Shown one piece after another: positions 48,020 through 60,487 of a DNA stretch of 64,000 nucleotides. The stretch comes from Lineus longissimus (lineage: Eukaryota > Nemertea > Pilidiophora > Heteronemertea > Lineidae), in NCBI RefSeq assembly GCF_910592395.1, contig NC_088323.1:1860001-1924000 (forward strand), given 5' to 3'. Under the pieces are notes generated by a model, which saw only the letters and a program-made list of their open reading frames with translations, searched no databases and was not told the origin of the DNA. Within the stretch, counting starts at the first letter, position 1. Each line of letters starts with the position of its first letter. Made by a program: the position numbers and the translations under genes.

Positions 48020-50424
48020 CTGGAGAGGAACAATAATCGGGCCGATTTGAAAATTTGTACGATACAAACTTTTGCAAGGCAAGGTCGATTAGCTTTATAG
48101 ATGACTTGCATGACGTAATGGCAGAAAACGCAATACAGCCACATCACTTGTGACGTCTGGTGGGCTTTCGAGGGCCTCCCTGGCACGCTCCACGGCCCTG
48201 GTGTAACTGACCAACCCTCCCCCTCGCACCCGACTTCAAATCTACGCTCAAGTCAGACTAGCACGATACGGATTTCCTCATGGCGGGAACGGGCGTATCC
48301 AGTTCATCCTGAGAGTAGGCTGAGCAGTTTATATGCCAAAATGTGTCCTACTGTACTAGAATGTCTCTAGTATACACAATAAAGATGATATGATAGATAA
48401 ATGCACAGCTGACGGTATAAGGTTAGATATCCATACTTTTATACGGAATAAAAAATGCACTGTACATGTGGCGTAAGTGTTCCCAAACTTTTTGTGGGTA
48501 GTGTATATTTTAGGAGATATCATATGGAAATTTCAAGTATTCATTTACTTTTGACCGGAGGTGTACACACTTTTCGCGTCTGCAAAAAACAACAAGACAG
48601 AGCAAACGCCGACGTGCGTCAACCTGTTTCGAGTCAAGTTGCGAAAACTCCCTTTCATTTACTTCGGTTTAAACTTGTACGATCATGCATCGCCTCAATA
48701 GACATACCTCGATGTGACTTATTATGCAGAGTCTGACCTTTTGACATGTTGTTTTATAGGAATGCAAATTCAAATCCTCAGATAACACTCCTCTAAGTTT
48801 TGTTATAGTCGTGTGATAAACATTCTAGATTATGATTGCGCATAATAGATGCCTTTTCCCGAACGCTTACGGATAGTTCTACCGGTGTAACCTTGGCAAC
48901 GGCGTAACAGCAAGCGCTTCAAATCTCTATTAAGGTATTTGAGGTAATGGGACCCGTAATGGGACTGAGGTGTGCGTGGGTGTGCGTGTGTGGGGGGGGG
49001 GATGTTCGCAGTTTAGGTAAGTACTTACAAAATTGCTTCTTGCTTGTTGTGGAAAATCAACCTTTGTCAAGAGGAGTGCGTTTGATTCGATCAGGGTTCA
49101 AGAATGTCGGTTCTCTGCACACTGTCGGCGACGTCTCCTCGACACTTCTGGCTGGCTAAATGATTCGTTGATTTATGATTATGTTCTTATTTCGTATTGA
49201 GACAGGCCAGGACTTGCGGATCCACTCCAAACGGACAGATATATATCATCGAGGAGATTCGCCGAAACCAAAAAGTTGACCCAAATACAAAATTGATGAA
49301 TGATATCAAGCCGTTGGCGACAGTCCAATCAACCAAAGGTGAAGCGAGTAATCGGTTGTGTTGATATCCAGTTTCCCGTTTCCCGTCTACGAAAGCTTGA
49401 CACCGACTAAGTCTCCCGGACCAAAGCAGAATATATATTAACACTACACTGAGCCCGAACCAGAATTGGTAAGTCATGCATCTTTATAGGGAGGGTGAGA
49501 ACAACGTAGGCCTATACGGATAAAACTCTGTTGAAAGAGGACGAATTTGTGTACATTTTTATCCATATACGGATATGTGATAAGGCCCTGATCTCAACCC
49601 TCCCTATTTAGAGCCCTGCGACTGACAAATTCTCTCCTTTACGTATAAGTATACTGATGATAGAGGCAGGCCTAAATCACAATGAAAACGACCAATTTGG
49701 TACCAAATGCAGTGTCCTTACTAGAGAAGTGTGTCCGCTAATGGAGGTTCTGCTGTCCTCTAAAAAGATGTCCGCATTTTATTTTTGGTCAGTTTCGCAC
49801 TTGATAAATTCCGACTGACAAAAGCACTTCAACCGGAAAAAACGTCTGCGTATCAAAGTTGTGGAAAGAAGAGGCCGTGTACACAAACGAATCTGGCTTT
49901 CAGGCAACCTGGCTTGTAACTGCCAAGTTTCGATGAAATGAAACTGCCAAGTTTCGATGAAATGAAACTGCCAAGTTTCGATGAAATGAAACTGTCAAGT
50001 TTCGATGAAATGAAACTGTCAAGTTTCGATGAAATGAAACTGCCAAGTTTCGATGAAACCGCCAAGTTTCGATGAAACTGCCAAGTTTCAACGAAACGGC
50101 TGCAAGCGTGTGGCCACTTCGTGGCTATTGTCTCGAGCGTAGCTACCGGGTTCAGAACACATTCTCATGAAGTGGAATCCTCGAATCAATACTATCGTAA
50201 CCACAAAGACATGACGATTGTAAAGGTCACACCACCTTTGGGGCATGTACAAGTATGTACACGTACTTGTATGTTCATGTAGAACTGTCTGCTAGTAACG
50301 GGGGTGACAACTTTTATGGCAAGGGGGCTACTTGGGAATGAAACCATGTTTAATCTCCTTGGGGTGAGAGGTGGCACACAAACCAAGTTGTGATCGAGCA
50401 TCTAAAGTCTTGTTTCTTTTTCAG
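48020..50424. promoter_or_regulatory. Region between the divergent coiled-coil genes
   Basis: Contains the first exons and promoters of both genes, not individually placed. A G-run lies near 48991-49000. At about 49705-49760 is a partial relative of the 7727-7904 MITE (gtgtccttactagagaag, aatggaggttctgctgt). The 24-bp tandem repeat (49918-50097) lies nearest gene B. No coding signal otherwise. Confidence 0.4.
49918..50097. repeat. Tandem repeat with 24-bp then 18-bp period
   Basis: About six copies of a 24-bp unit (aactgccaagtttcgatgaa + atga) are followed by two or three copies shortened to 18 bp by loss of the 'atgaaa' part. Every unit holds the near-palindrome gtttcgatgaaac. Copies differ by single bases (gcc/gtc). 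The repeat ends about 330 bp before the presumed leader exon of coiled-coil gene B. Confidence 0.95.
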
Positions 50425-52618
50425 ATTCAAAGAGCAGACGACGGACACTTGCAACTGCTGCTTCAAGAAAACGCCTGCGAATAAATCCGACTTAAGACAG
50501 ACGAGCGCAAAAAGCCGGGTACTTGAAAAACCTATTAAGATGACGAGCCAAAAGAATGGTGTAGGCCTATTCACCTTTGGGATAACAATTGGCGAGCAAC
50601 CGTCCAATCCAGAACAAACGTCACATCCCGGACATCCTATCATCAGACCAGCAGTGTTTGGTAGAGGTAGAGCCAAGCAGCAGTTCGAATTCGGACTTGG
50701 GGGTGACAAACAATGTCCTTTAAGGCAGCTGGAAACCCAACAACCATCGAATAAGACAAAGGAAGGAAATGACTGGACAAACACCGAAAGTAGCATTACT
50801 GATTCAAGGGAGAAGCACAAGCTAGATGACCAATGCAAGTCCCTCATGAATGAGCTAGAAGGTATGACGTCGCGTGACAAGGATGCTAAGAACACGATTG
50901 CACATCTCAAAAGGGAGAGTGGTGTCCTGCAGACGACGGTGACGAATTTGCATAAGGAAATTTGTTTGTTGAAACAGGCGAACAAGAATATGTGTGAGGA
51001 AAATGTGAAGCTGAAGAAGGAAGCCACAAGTTTTGAAGAAACAAAGAAAAAGGTTGTCAAATTGACTACCAAAAACCTGACCGCAGTGCACGACCGCATT
51101 GTTGGAGAGATTAAGGCTCAACACGAGAGAGAGCTTCAGCGGGCCAAAGAAGCAGTGGATGACGATTCAAGAAAGGCAAAAGAGGATGCGGCAGAAGCAA
51201 AGTTGAAGGAGGAGGTTAAGAGGTTGGAAGAGGCTCACGAAGTTGCCATTCAAATGCTGACGGCTGAGCACGATCGTGTGATGGGAGACATGAAGTCACA
51301 ACACGAACGTGAACTCCAGGCGAAGTCCGTCGAGGTACTGGTCGGGACCGCGTCGCCCGTTGATTATGATGAGTTCAGGACGTCATCGCCCGTTTCGAGA
51401 CAGGCCAGGGACGCATCTATTCGCCATGGTTCTGAGAGAAGGTACAAGACAGTCATGAGGCGTAGGGATGTGGCTAGCGTCTCAGGCGATTCTGGGGTGG
51501 CCGAGTCGGAGGAAACCATCAGAGATTGGCAGTTGGAAGAGCGCGAGGGACGAGAAAGAGACATGGAGGAGATCATGGGGTTGCTGGCGAACTTGGATAA
51601 AAAATTAGACGGTAAGGTCGGCAAACTGGAGACATTGATTGAGTCGAAGCATCTGGATGGACGCCATGGGCATCGAAATGACGTGAAGGCCATGAAAGGG
51701 AACATGGACAAGAAAATTGACTTGAAAGTCGATCATTTGGAAAACTGCATTGATAGTCTCGTTCAAGAGATGCGAGCGCAACACCAGAGCGTTACCCAGG
51801 CAGTGCAAAACATGGATGTCAAAGGAAGTTTCTCAAAGGTCGAAGGATTGGTTGGCGGTTTGCAGAAAAAGATTGAGGATTCTCGTCAAGAGGGGCGCAA
51901 GAATCACCAGGCTCTGACAAACGCAATCGGGAGTAATGGCCAGGCAATTGGAGATGTCGGCAAGATGACTGACGCTCTTTTACAAGATGACCACGAGCAA
52001 CACGCAGAGGTGAGGCAAGGATTTGTCAACTTAGGTGAGGAGGGGGAAAAGATGGAGAAGCTGTTGCATGTTCTCCTGGGAGAAGGACGTCAGCAAAGCA
52101 AGGATTTGAAGCAGTCGATTCAGGATTTGAATGGGGACATTGACACGAAGGTATCCAACTTGACCCAGACACTGCAACGAGATGGTGGTCCGTACCAGCA
52201 AGACATGCTGAACGCGATAGGTAGCTTGAACGAAGAGATTGAGAAAATGCTGTCGGAGTTGTCAGAAAGTCTGGATCAAAATGGCGGCGAACAGCATAAT
52301 GACCTGAAGCAGACGATAGAAGAACTGGACCAGGGATTCCAAGCAAAGATGGCAAACTTGGAGGATTTGATCGACAGCAACCATTGCGATGAAGGCCAGC
52401 AGCTTTATGGTCTTGGTGAGAACTTTGACGGGAAGTTGAGTGAGTTGTTGGTCACTCTTCAACAAGGGGGACAAGTGCAACACACAGAAGTGACGCGGGT
52501 GATTAAGAACCTGGACTCGGAGATTGACAAAAAGGTGAAGAATAGTTTGGAAGAGTGGGCTGAGGATTTTTGCTTCAAGACGGTGAACACGAGCACCATA
52601 AAAGTCTGCAGTGTTTGA
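50390..52618 (+). CDS. Coiled-coil protein of unknown family, gene B of a divergent pair
   Basis: An open frame of 742 codons, but a strong acceptor (ttgtttctttttcag) ends at 50424, so the true start is probably MTSQKNGVGLF at 50540 (692 residues). An N-terminal part of about 100 residues has Gly/Phe phrases (GLFTFGITIG, QQFEFGLGGD) and is followed by a long coiled coil. AEHDRVMGDMKSQHERELQAK closely matches gene A (EEHNRAITDMRKQHEMEVHTK), and an earlier copy in the same protein reads VHDRIVGEIKAQHERELQRAK. From about residue 390 come nine or ten helical repeats of about 33 residues with the pattern DLxxAIxxLNxEIDxKVxxLxxLL...QH, ending EEWAEDFCFKTVNTSTIK, again like gene A (QWIENLTFKAEKTNT). 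No signal peptide or membrane segment. No known family recognised; an elongated oligomeric scaffold is inference. Confidence 0.75.
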   Translation: MIEHLKSCFFFRFKEQTTDTCNCCFKKTPANKSDLRQTSAKSRVLEKPIKMTSQKNGVGLFTFGITIGEQPSNPEQTSHPGHPIIRPAVFGRGRAKQQFEFGLGGDKQCPLRQLETQQPSNKTKEGNDWTNTESSITDSREKHKLDDQCKSLMNELEGMTSRDKDAKNTIAHLKRESGVLQTTVTNLHKEICLLKQANKNMCEENVKLKKEATSFEETKKKVVKLTTKNLTAVHDRIVGEIKAQHERELQRAKEAVDDDSRKAKEDAAEAKLKEEVKRLEEAHEVAIQMLTAEHDRVMGDMKSQHERELQAKSVEVLVGTASPVDYDEFRTSSPVSRQARDASIRHGSERRYKTVMRRRDVASVSGDSGVAESEETIRDWQLEEREGRERDMEEIMGLLANLDKKLDGKVGKLETLIESKHLDGRHGHRNDVKAMKGNMDKKIDLKVDHLENCIDSLVQEMRAQHQSVTQAVQNMDVKGSFSKVEGLVGGLQKKIEDSRQEGRKNHQALTNAIGSNGQAIGDVGKMTDALLQDDHEQHAEVRQGFVNLGEEGEKMEKLLHVLLGEGRQQSKDLKQSIQDLNGDIDTKVSNLTQTLQRDGGPYQQDMLNAIGSLNEEIEKMLSELSESLDQNGGEQHNDLKQTIEELDQGFQAKMANLEDLIDSNHCDEGQQLYGLGENFDGKLSELLVTLQQGGQVQHTEVTRVIKNLDSEIDKKVKNSLEEWAEDFCFKTVNTSTIKVCSV

Positions 52619-53596
52619 AAGGGAACGGAGTGACGTTTCATGGGGGACATGACACTTCTCTTTGACTCTCTCTAAATGGACAATTGCCTGGCAGGGAAAT
52701 GAGCTCTTTTGGCGAAATCTATGAGCTCTCTCTGTACACCTGGTGTAGAAGTTTGAAATGCCTTCGGATGGAATATCCGGCCGGGAACTAAGGATTCTAT
52801 TATGCACTTGTTGACGGCTATGGTCCCTGTAGAACCATATACAGTGGAACCCGCTAACACGACCACTCATGGGACCGAGGTTGAATGGTCGTGTTACCGT
52901 TAAAACATGTCTCCGTGCCTGTAACTAACATCCTCCTAGGAATGGCTAGTTCCTTGGTAATTACATGTGTATATACAGCGATGTCTCTGTCTTGCTCATC
53001 CCGAGGCATCATGACCCTCAAGCCTTGGATCCACTCCGCCGACCTAGGCTCCGTTAACGGACCGAATAACTCCGATGGTTCGGAATGATCCGATGAAATC
53101 AGGGGTTAACATTAATCCCCGATTTCGTCAGAATGTGTTGCTATATGACAGCAAGCTCTTTGGTCTCGGCTTTGCAACACCACCTCAATCCTCGAATACT
53201 AGGGTCAGTCGTAAACTCATCCCCCTGTACTGAGCTCGGTCGAGGTGCAGAGAGAAAGCCCCTAAAGTTTAGGATGCAGTACCCCATGGACTTGCCACTT
53301 GACGACGGATTGTCTTTCACAGCTTCAATGTCCCGGAGTAATATCAGCAATTATATGTTGTCACATCCTTGGTTTTCAGTCTTCTTGAAGGACAAGTCTG
53401 ACGTATTGGGTTGGGTTGTCAATGCAACAATTTTGCTTAAATACTTTTGTACTCACAAACCCATCCCAGTACACCTGGTTGGTTGTGACATTGTCTTCAC
53501 AACTTTAACTCGTCCCCTTCTTTGCAGAGAGTTCTAGAGAAAGCTTTCCGACCTCAATAATTCCCACCCCTTGTCTGAAGAATAACACACAGTTGA
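52619..53596 (+). other. Likely 3' UTR of coiled-coil gene B
   Basis: About 1 kb with no convincing coding signal between the gene B stop and a plus-strand AATAAA at 53597-53602. It contains a pogo-like MITE fragment (52841-52900). Confidence 0.45.
52841..52900. mobile_element. Fragment of a second pogo-like MITE family
   Basis: Begins at a TA with CAGTGGAACCCGCTAACACG, and contains a perfect 11-bp inverted pair TAACACGACCA (52855-52865) / TGGTCGTGTTA (52886-52896). The other terminal repeat is not found, so it is truncated or solo. Confidence 0.55.
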
Positions 53597-53602
53597 AATA
53601 AA
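53597..53602 (+). other. Polyadenylation signal, coiled-coil gene B
   Basis: AATAAA on the plus strand about 980 bp after the gene B stop. It is the best candidate before the neighbouring alpha-tubulin gene. Confidence 0.45.
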
Positions 53603-53612
53603 GTTTAAAACA

Positions 53613-53618
53613 TTTATT
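53613..53618 (-). other. Polyadenylation signal, alpha-tubulin
   Basis: AATAAA on the minus strand (TTTATT on plus), about 410 bp after the tubulin stop. It lies 10 bp from the oppositely directed signal of gene B. Confidence 0.6.
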
Positions 53619-54028
53619 ACTAACACGGACACGGAACAATGATTGTATCATGATACATTGTTAAAACATAGTTTAGCTTAACCATCACCTTACTAAAGCA
53701 AGCAAGCAAGCAACATGTTGGTTTAGTTATAAGAACTAACAAAAAAAGATACATCAAATTGTGTCTACTGAGATCTAATTTAGTGACGATTCTCACTCGC
53801 CTCCAATACAACATGCATTAATGCTGCTCACTTGTCACAATTTTAATCAAGTTTACAGTAATCAAAATTTACAACGATACATAATCTTTGGAAAACTGCA
53901 CGATTTGCCAAACATGAAGAAAACTGACTGATAATTTACAGATTTTTGATATTTGTACTTGGTAGGTCGGTACTGACCATTAAGATTGTGCAATGGTCAT
54001 ACTGGTTGGTTGTGACATTGTCTTCAAC

Positions 54029-56563
<2,535 letters not shown>

Positions 56564-56714
56564 ATTTACTAGTATTTCAAAGGAACTTTAACTTGAGCTA
56601 AATTTAAATTTCCTTGGTGCTTCAAAATCTGGAACAAAAGCAAAGGTTCGTCTCAGAATGACGCAACGAGTCGAATTGAGATCTTGAAAGTGAGATAAAC
56701 CGCGCCAAACTTAC

Positions 56715-56722
56715 CTTTTATA
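56715..56722 (-). promoter_or_regulatory. Alpha-tubulin TATA box with nearby E-box, CRE-like and CCAAT motifs
   Basis: TATAAAAG on the minus strand, about 150 bp before the start codon, so transcription should start near 56690. Just upstream on the same strand are an E-box CACGTG (56723-56728), a CRE-like ttacgtca (about 56737-56744) and a CCAAT box (56760-56764). The order and spacing fit a strong core promoter. Confidence 0.7.
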
Positions 56723-56764
56723 CACGTGCCGTACGATGACGTAATTTTGATTGTTTTCATTGGC

Positions 56765-57070
56765 TCCCGCTGTCAATTTCACGTGCGGGAATTCCCCAAC
56801 GATCTTGCGCCTGTAAATAGGTCGGTGATAGGTTCAATATTGTATAGGAGACAAAGGTATAATCTCTGGAGATGAAGGTTATCCAAATGCATTTTTTTGT
56901 CTCTATTTCACCAGTTTGAAAGGATTGACATATATTTGAGTAAAAAATATGCAAAAAATTAGCTGAAAACATTGTGATTACTAAATTTCAAAACCCGGTT
57001 ACAGAATCTACCCCCTAATTACTAATGGACTAAACCGGTGCCAAACCTGTCAATCATCACTTCATCAACC
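56765..57070. promoter_or_regulatory. Short intergenic region shared by alpha-tubulin and the DUF4773-like gene
   Basis: About 300 bp between the tubulin upstream motifs and the next gene's start codon on the other strand. The two genes are head to head, so a bidirectional promoter is likely. I see no TATA box for the plus-strand gene. Confidence 0.45.
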
Positions 57071-58914
57071 ATGGCTTCCCTAATCACATTCCCGATTGTA
57101 ATCGGCAAATTCAGAGTGCGAAAACCACAATTTGTGATTTTCATTTTGTTAACTTCCTTCGTTTTACTGTTTCTCTATCTCATAGTGCCACCTCATGTTG
57201 GTAAGTCTTCGACGCAACGTATCTACATTTTGCAAAAAAGCCGTTTTTGTGTCTCACTTTGCGAATAGATGTCAAAAAACGCCATCTGTCGTGTATGTTG
57301 AGAACTAATTGCTACAGGGTTACCAAAGAAGTTTCACCTACCTGTATCACTCATTGGCACTGTGTGAGAGAGGTAATTGGGATATATTGCAAGTAATTCA
57401 AACGGCCATTCAAGCACCCTGATCTAATGTGCATAAAACCCCACTTAATCACCATAAAATGATGTTACTTTCATGAATTGAGGTGGTAATGTTCAATAAT
57501 TTCCATTGAAAAAGACATTTTTTCATGATCCATTTGATGATATATCGTTACGAAACTGTATTATTTTCTGATCTGTTTTCCAGGCTCGGCTGTCAGAACA
57601 GATCAATCATTGCGGAAAATCGTTGACAAAGATGTGATCGGGCCGAGGTTACCAGAGAAATCCCGAAATGTGACTGTGACAACTGACTCGGCTGCAAGTC
57701 TCGTTGCAAAATATGACGAATCTGCTGCCTTCAAATCTGTAAATTACACAAAACATCTCAGTTTCCTTCAGGAGAAACTCAACAAACTAACCCAATTACT
57801 CAAGGAGAAGACGAGTAGTTTGAAAGATCGAACATACGATAAATTTGTTGAATTCGGCTTGATAAGTAAATACTTTCATGTCAGTGCAAAAATCACCAGG
57901 AAACTTCCTTTCAAATGGAATATTTCACGACCTTTGTTAGACCGGTTAGTTGCCGATAAAGTTTACTACCACGATCTACAAGAAGCGGTTAACAAGACGC
58001 GAGCAATTGCATTGAAATATAAACCGATTTATGATTTGAATCCTGGGACCTGCTCTTGTCGGGACTTGAACTGTGAATGCTGCGCAAGGATATTTGTGAG
58101 GAGATTGAAGGTAGATCAGCAAATTTGTATCAACTTCACCTACGTGGCTGGAAACCAAGTCCTAAAGACCAATATATTCTATCAGAAGCAACTGGCTTTT
58201 AATCAGACTATCTCAGGTACGTGTTGTGAATGAAGTGCTAAGACATGCAGTATGCAGAGTTCCCTTCTCCAGGCCAGTTTACATTGGTCTCAGAAGGGAG
58301 GCATTTTACTTCAGTCTTTTTGTCAGCTTTATTTTCCAGGGTTGAATTTGCAGATTTCATAGAACATCGACATGTAGTACCTCTTGCCATACTAAAAAGC
58401 TTATGGTCTTTCATATTTGGAGCGGACCTCACCATCAACAGTTGTCTTCCTCTTTAAATCACTTGACTTTGAAATTTGTCCATTAATGTCATTGAGGTTT
58501 GCGCTGTAGTATTGAACAAGCCACAATTCTAGCTGACTTTGATTAGTTCCACTGTAAAATACTCTCTCAGCCACAATTGACTTCGATTGTTTTCTAATGA
58601 TCAATGTCATGACCAATACATAATGATTCAAATTCAGATTCATCTTTAGTCAACCATTTTCTTCTTCAGCCAAGGAGCCCCCAGAGATTTGTATGTTAGG
58701 AACCCACAACCTCACCGAGACCTGCGTCCAATTCTTGAACATCACATACAACGTCCAAGCTTCAGAGGATCACAAGACAAGGCTTACCGGCTGCATGGAG
58801 TTTCATTTCAATGTGGAATCTAAGACGATTGCCAGCTATCCGGTTGGGTGCTTTATCACCCCTAAGAAATCAGACATTGGGAATGTGAATAAACTAGGCA
58901 ACTGGGTGGTGTAG
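57071..58914 (+). CDS. Type II membrane protein with a DUF4773-like cysteine-rich domain
   Basis: Three exons join in frame: 57071-57200, 57584-58216 and 58670-58914, predicting 335 residues. The start sits in a strong context (aaccATGG). Residues about 20-40 (FVIFILLTSFVLLFLYLIV) form a signal-anchor after a short basic tail (KFRVRKPQ), so the rest should face the lumen or outside. Residues about 50-190 are a charged, N-glycosylation-rich stalk (NVT, NYT, NIS). The C-terminal part carries the cysteine pattern CSC..DLNCECC, then QQICINFTY, CMLGTHNLTETC and GCMEFHF ... VGCFI, with alternating hydrophobic strands. That matches my recollection of DUF4773, a domain of unknown function found in many invertebrate secreted proteins. 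The DUF assignment is from memory and should be treated as probable. Confidence 0.75.
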
Positions 58915-60487
58915 GGTCATGGTAGATTCTCGAATTGTTCACAATGATAATATCATACTATATTATCAGTAAGCATTACATACTGAAGTCCAAAGCTTCA
59001 GTCAAGCTGAATGGCTTCATTTTTAAATATTGCTTAGCATTCACCTTTAGTGGCAGTAGTGCATTACTGCTGCACTTTTTATTTGCGTCCTGTTATGCTG
59101 TGTAGCAAGGTCACATTATTTTTCAAAGTCTGTTGTCCCATGAACCAAGTTAGAAAAACGTGTGTCCTTTATACTCAGTTTTATTGTGATATTATTTCTG
59201 TCGAATGTTGTAAGTATTGTTTTGGTGCCCAATACTAACTTATTTGTAAATAATGTACAGTATTCGATCATTTCACGATCAGCAACCTGGTATAATTTCA
59301 GGGGTCATTAAGCTGTTGAAAATCTGTTGGCTATAAACAGACATCATGTACGTGTCATATGTTTTCTATCAACATGCCTGATCCTCGTCACCAGATCACA
59401 AGCACTGTTTTTCTCCAGCCCAGAATCTCTTGCCCTCCGAGAATCAACTCGGGCGATCAGAAACTAGGGCAGTATTTATTACATTGCATTTGTTAACCAA
59501 TCGAAAGGGAGATAGGGGTCGTCATCAAATCATTGCTTTTGATCAGTCAAGTCAATTTATTGTTTTTTCTTTATTTGAAGGAGGATATGAATTGTAGATG
59601 ACACTCATTTTTGCATCCAAACTTCATTTTTCATGAATAAAATTCTTTTATCAAAAATACAATGTATTTACCAGACGTATCCTTGTACAGTTGGATTGAC
59701 TGTAACTGTTTGAGTTTTTTTACAACAATAAAGTCTATAATGAAAAAATTGTGTTCTCTACTCATAATAATCATGAAGTTGTTATATCTGACTTCTCCAA
59801 CAAGATCTGATTTAACTCCACTAGCTGGTTAGTTCTGGATTGCATCCCTGGTGCGAGACAGACAAATTTGATTGCCCCCCCCCCTGAGTTGGACATGACA
59901 GTCTCCACCAAAGGACCAATCCATCAACTGCACCCTTGTAGGAGATGATGTCTATGAGAAGTAGTGGTTTTCCTTTAACAGCTAAGACCTACTAGGGATT
60001 GTCGCAGACAAAATGTCAAGTGTTGGCCTGAAGTTCTAGATAGCATCCCTGGTGCGAGACAGACAAATTTTCGAGACAGTCTCGACCTAAGGACAAACCC
60101 ATCAAATCAACTGCATGCACCCTTGTAGGAGGTGATGTCTAAGTTTTTGTCTTTAAACAGCAAAGACCTACTAGGGATCGTCGCAAACAAAGGTGGAGAA
60201 AAAATCCCCCCGGGCCTGCACCACAAAAACACCGTTCCTTCCAAGTTGTTAGTTGCTAAATGCTGTCAAATCGGCTAGGAGCTGTTCCAATTTTTTCGAC
60301 GTCACAATTCTTGTTTACTTCCGGGCTGAAGGCATGTGACTGTCACATGACTTTGCTTGCCAATGTATAAAAACAAAAATTGAGTTATGAAATGATAAAT
60401 AGGAGAAGGTCTCTCACTGCTAAAGCTTCGTTTAAAACAAGATCTTTGCGAGCACGTTGTACTGAAAGACTAGACTGCTGTGTCATC
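58915..60487 (+). other. 3' UTR of the DUF4773-like gene and gap with a duplicated segment
   Basis: AATAAA hexamers near 59637 and 59728 are candidate ends of the DUF4773-like transcript. From 59842 to about 60192 lies an imperfect direct duplication, listed separately. The 5' UTR and promoter of the next gene lie in the last few hundred bases. No other gene seen. Confidence 0.45.
59842..60192. repeat. Imperfect tandem duplication with about 201-bp period
   Basis: 'gcatccctggtgcgagacag' occurs at 59842 and 60043; both copies continue through 'ctgca..cacccttgtaggag' and 'gacctactagggat'. The copies differ by substitutions and small indels, including a C-run only in copy 1. It is older than the 813-bp array. 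Confidence 0.85.

Noticed and set aside
49918-50097. CRISPR array
   Set aside because: Direct tandem repeat without spacers, in an animal genome.
50350-51099. 249-codon minus-strand frame opposite coiled-coil gene B
   Set aside because: Antisense shadow of the Lys/Glu-rich coil (Phe/Leu-rich translation).
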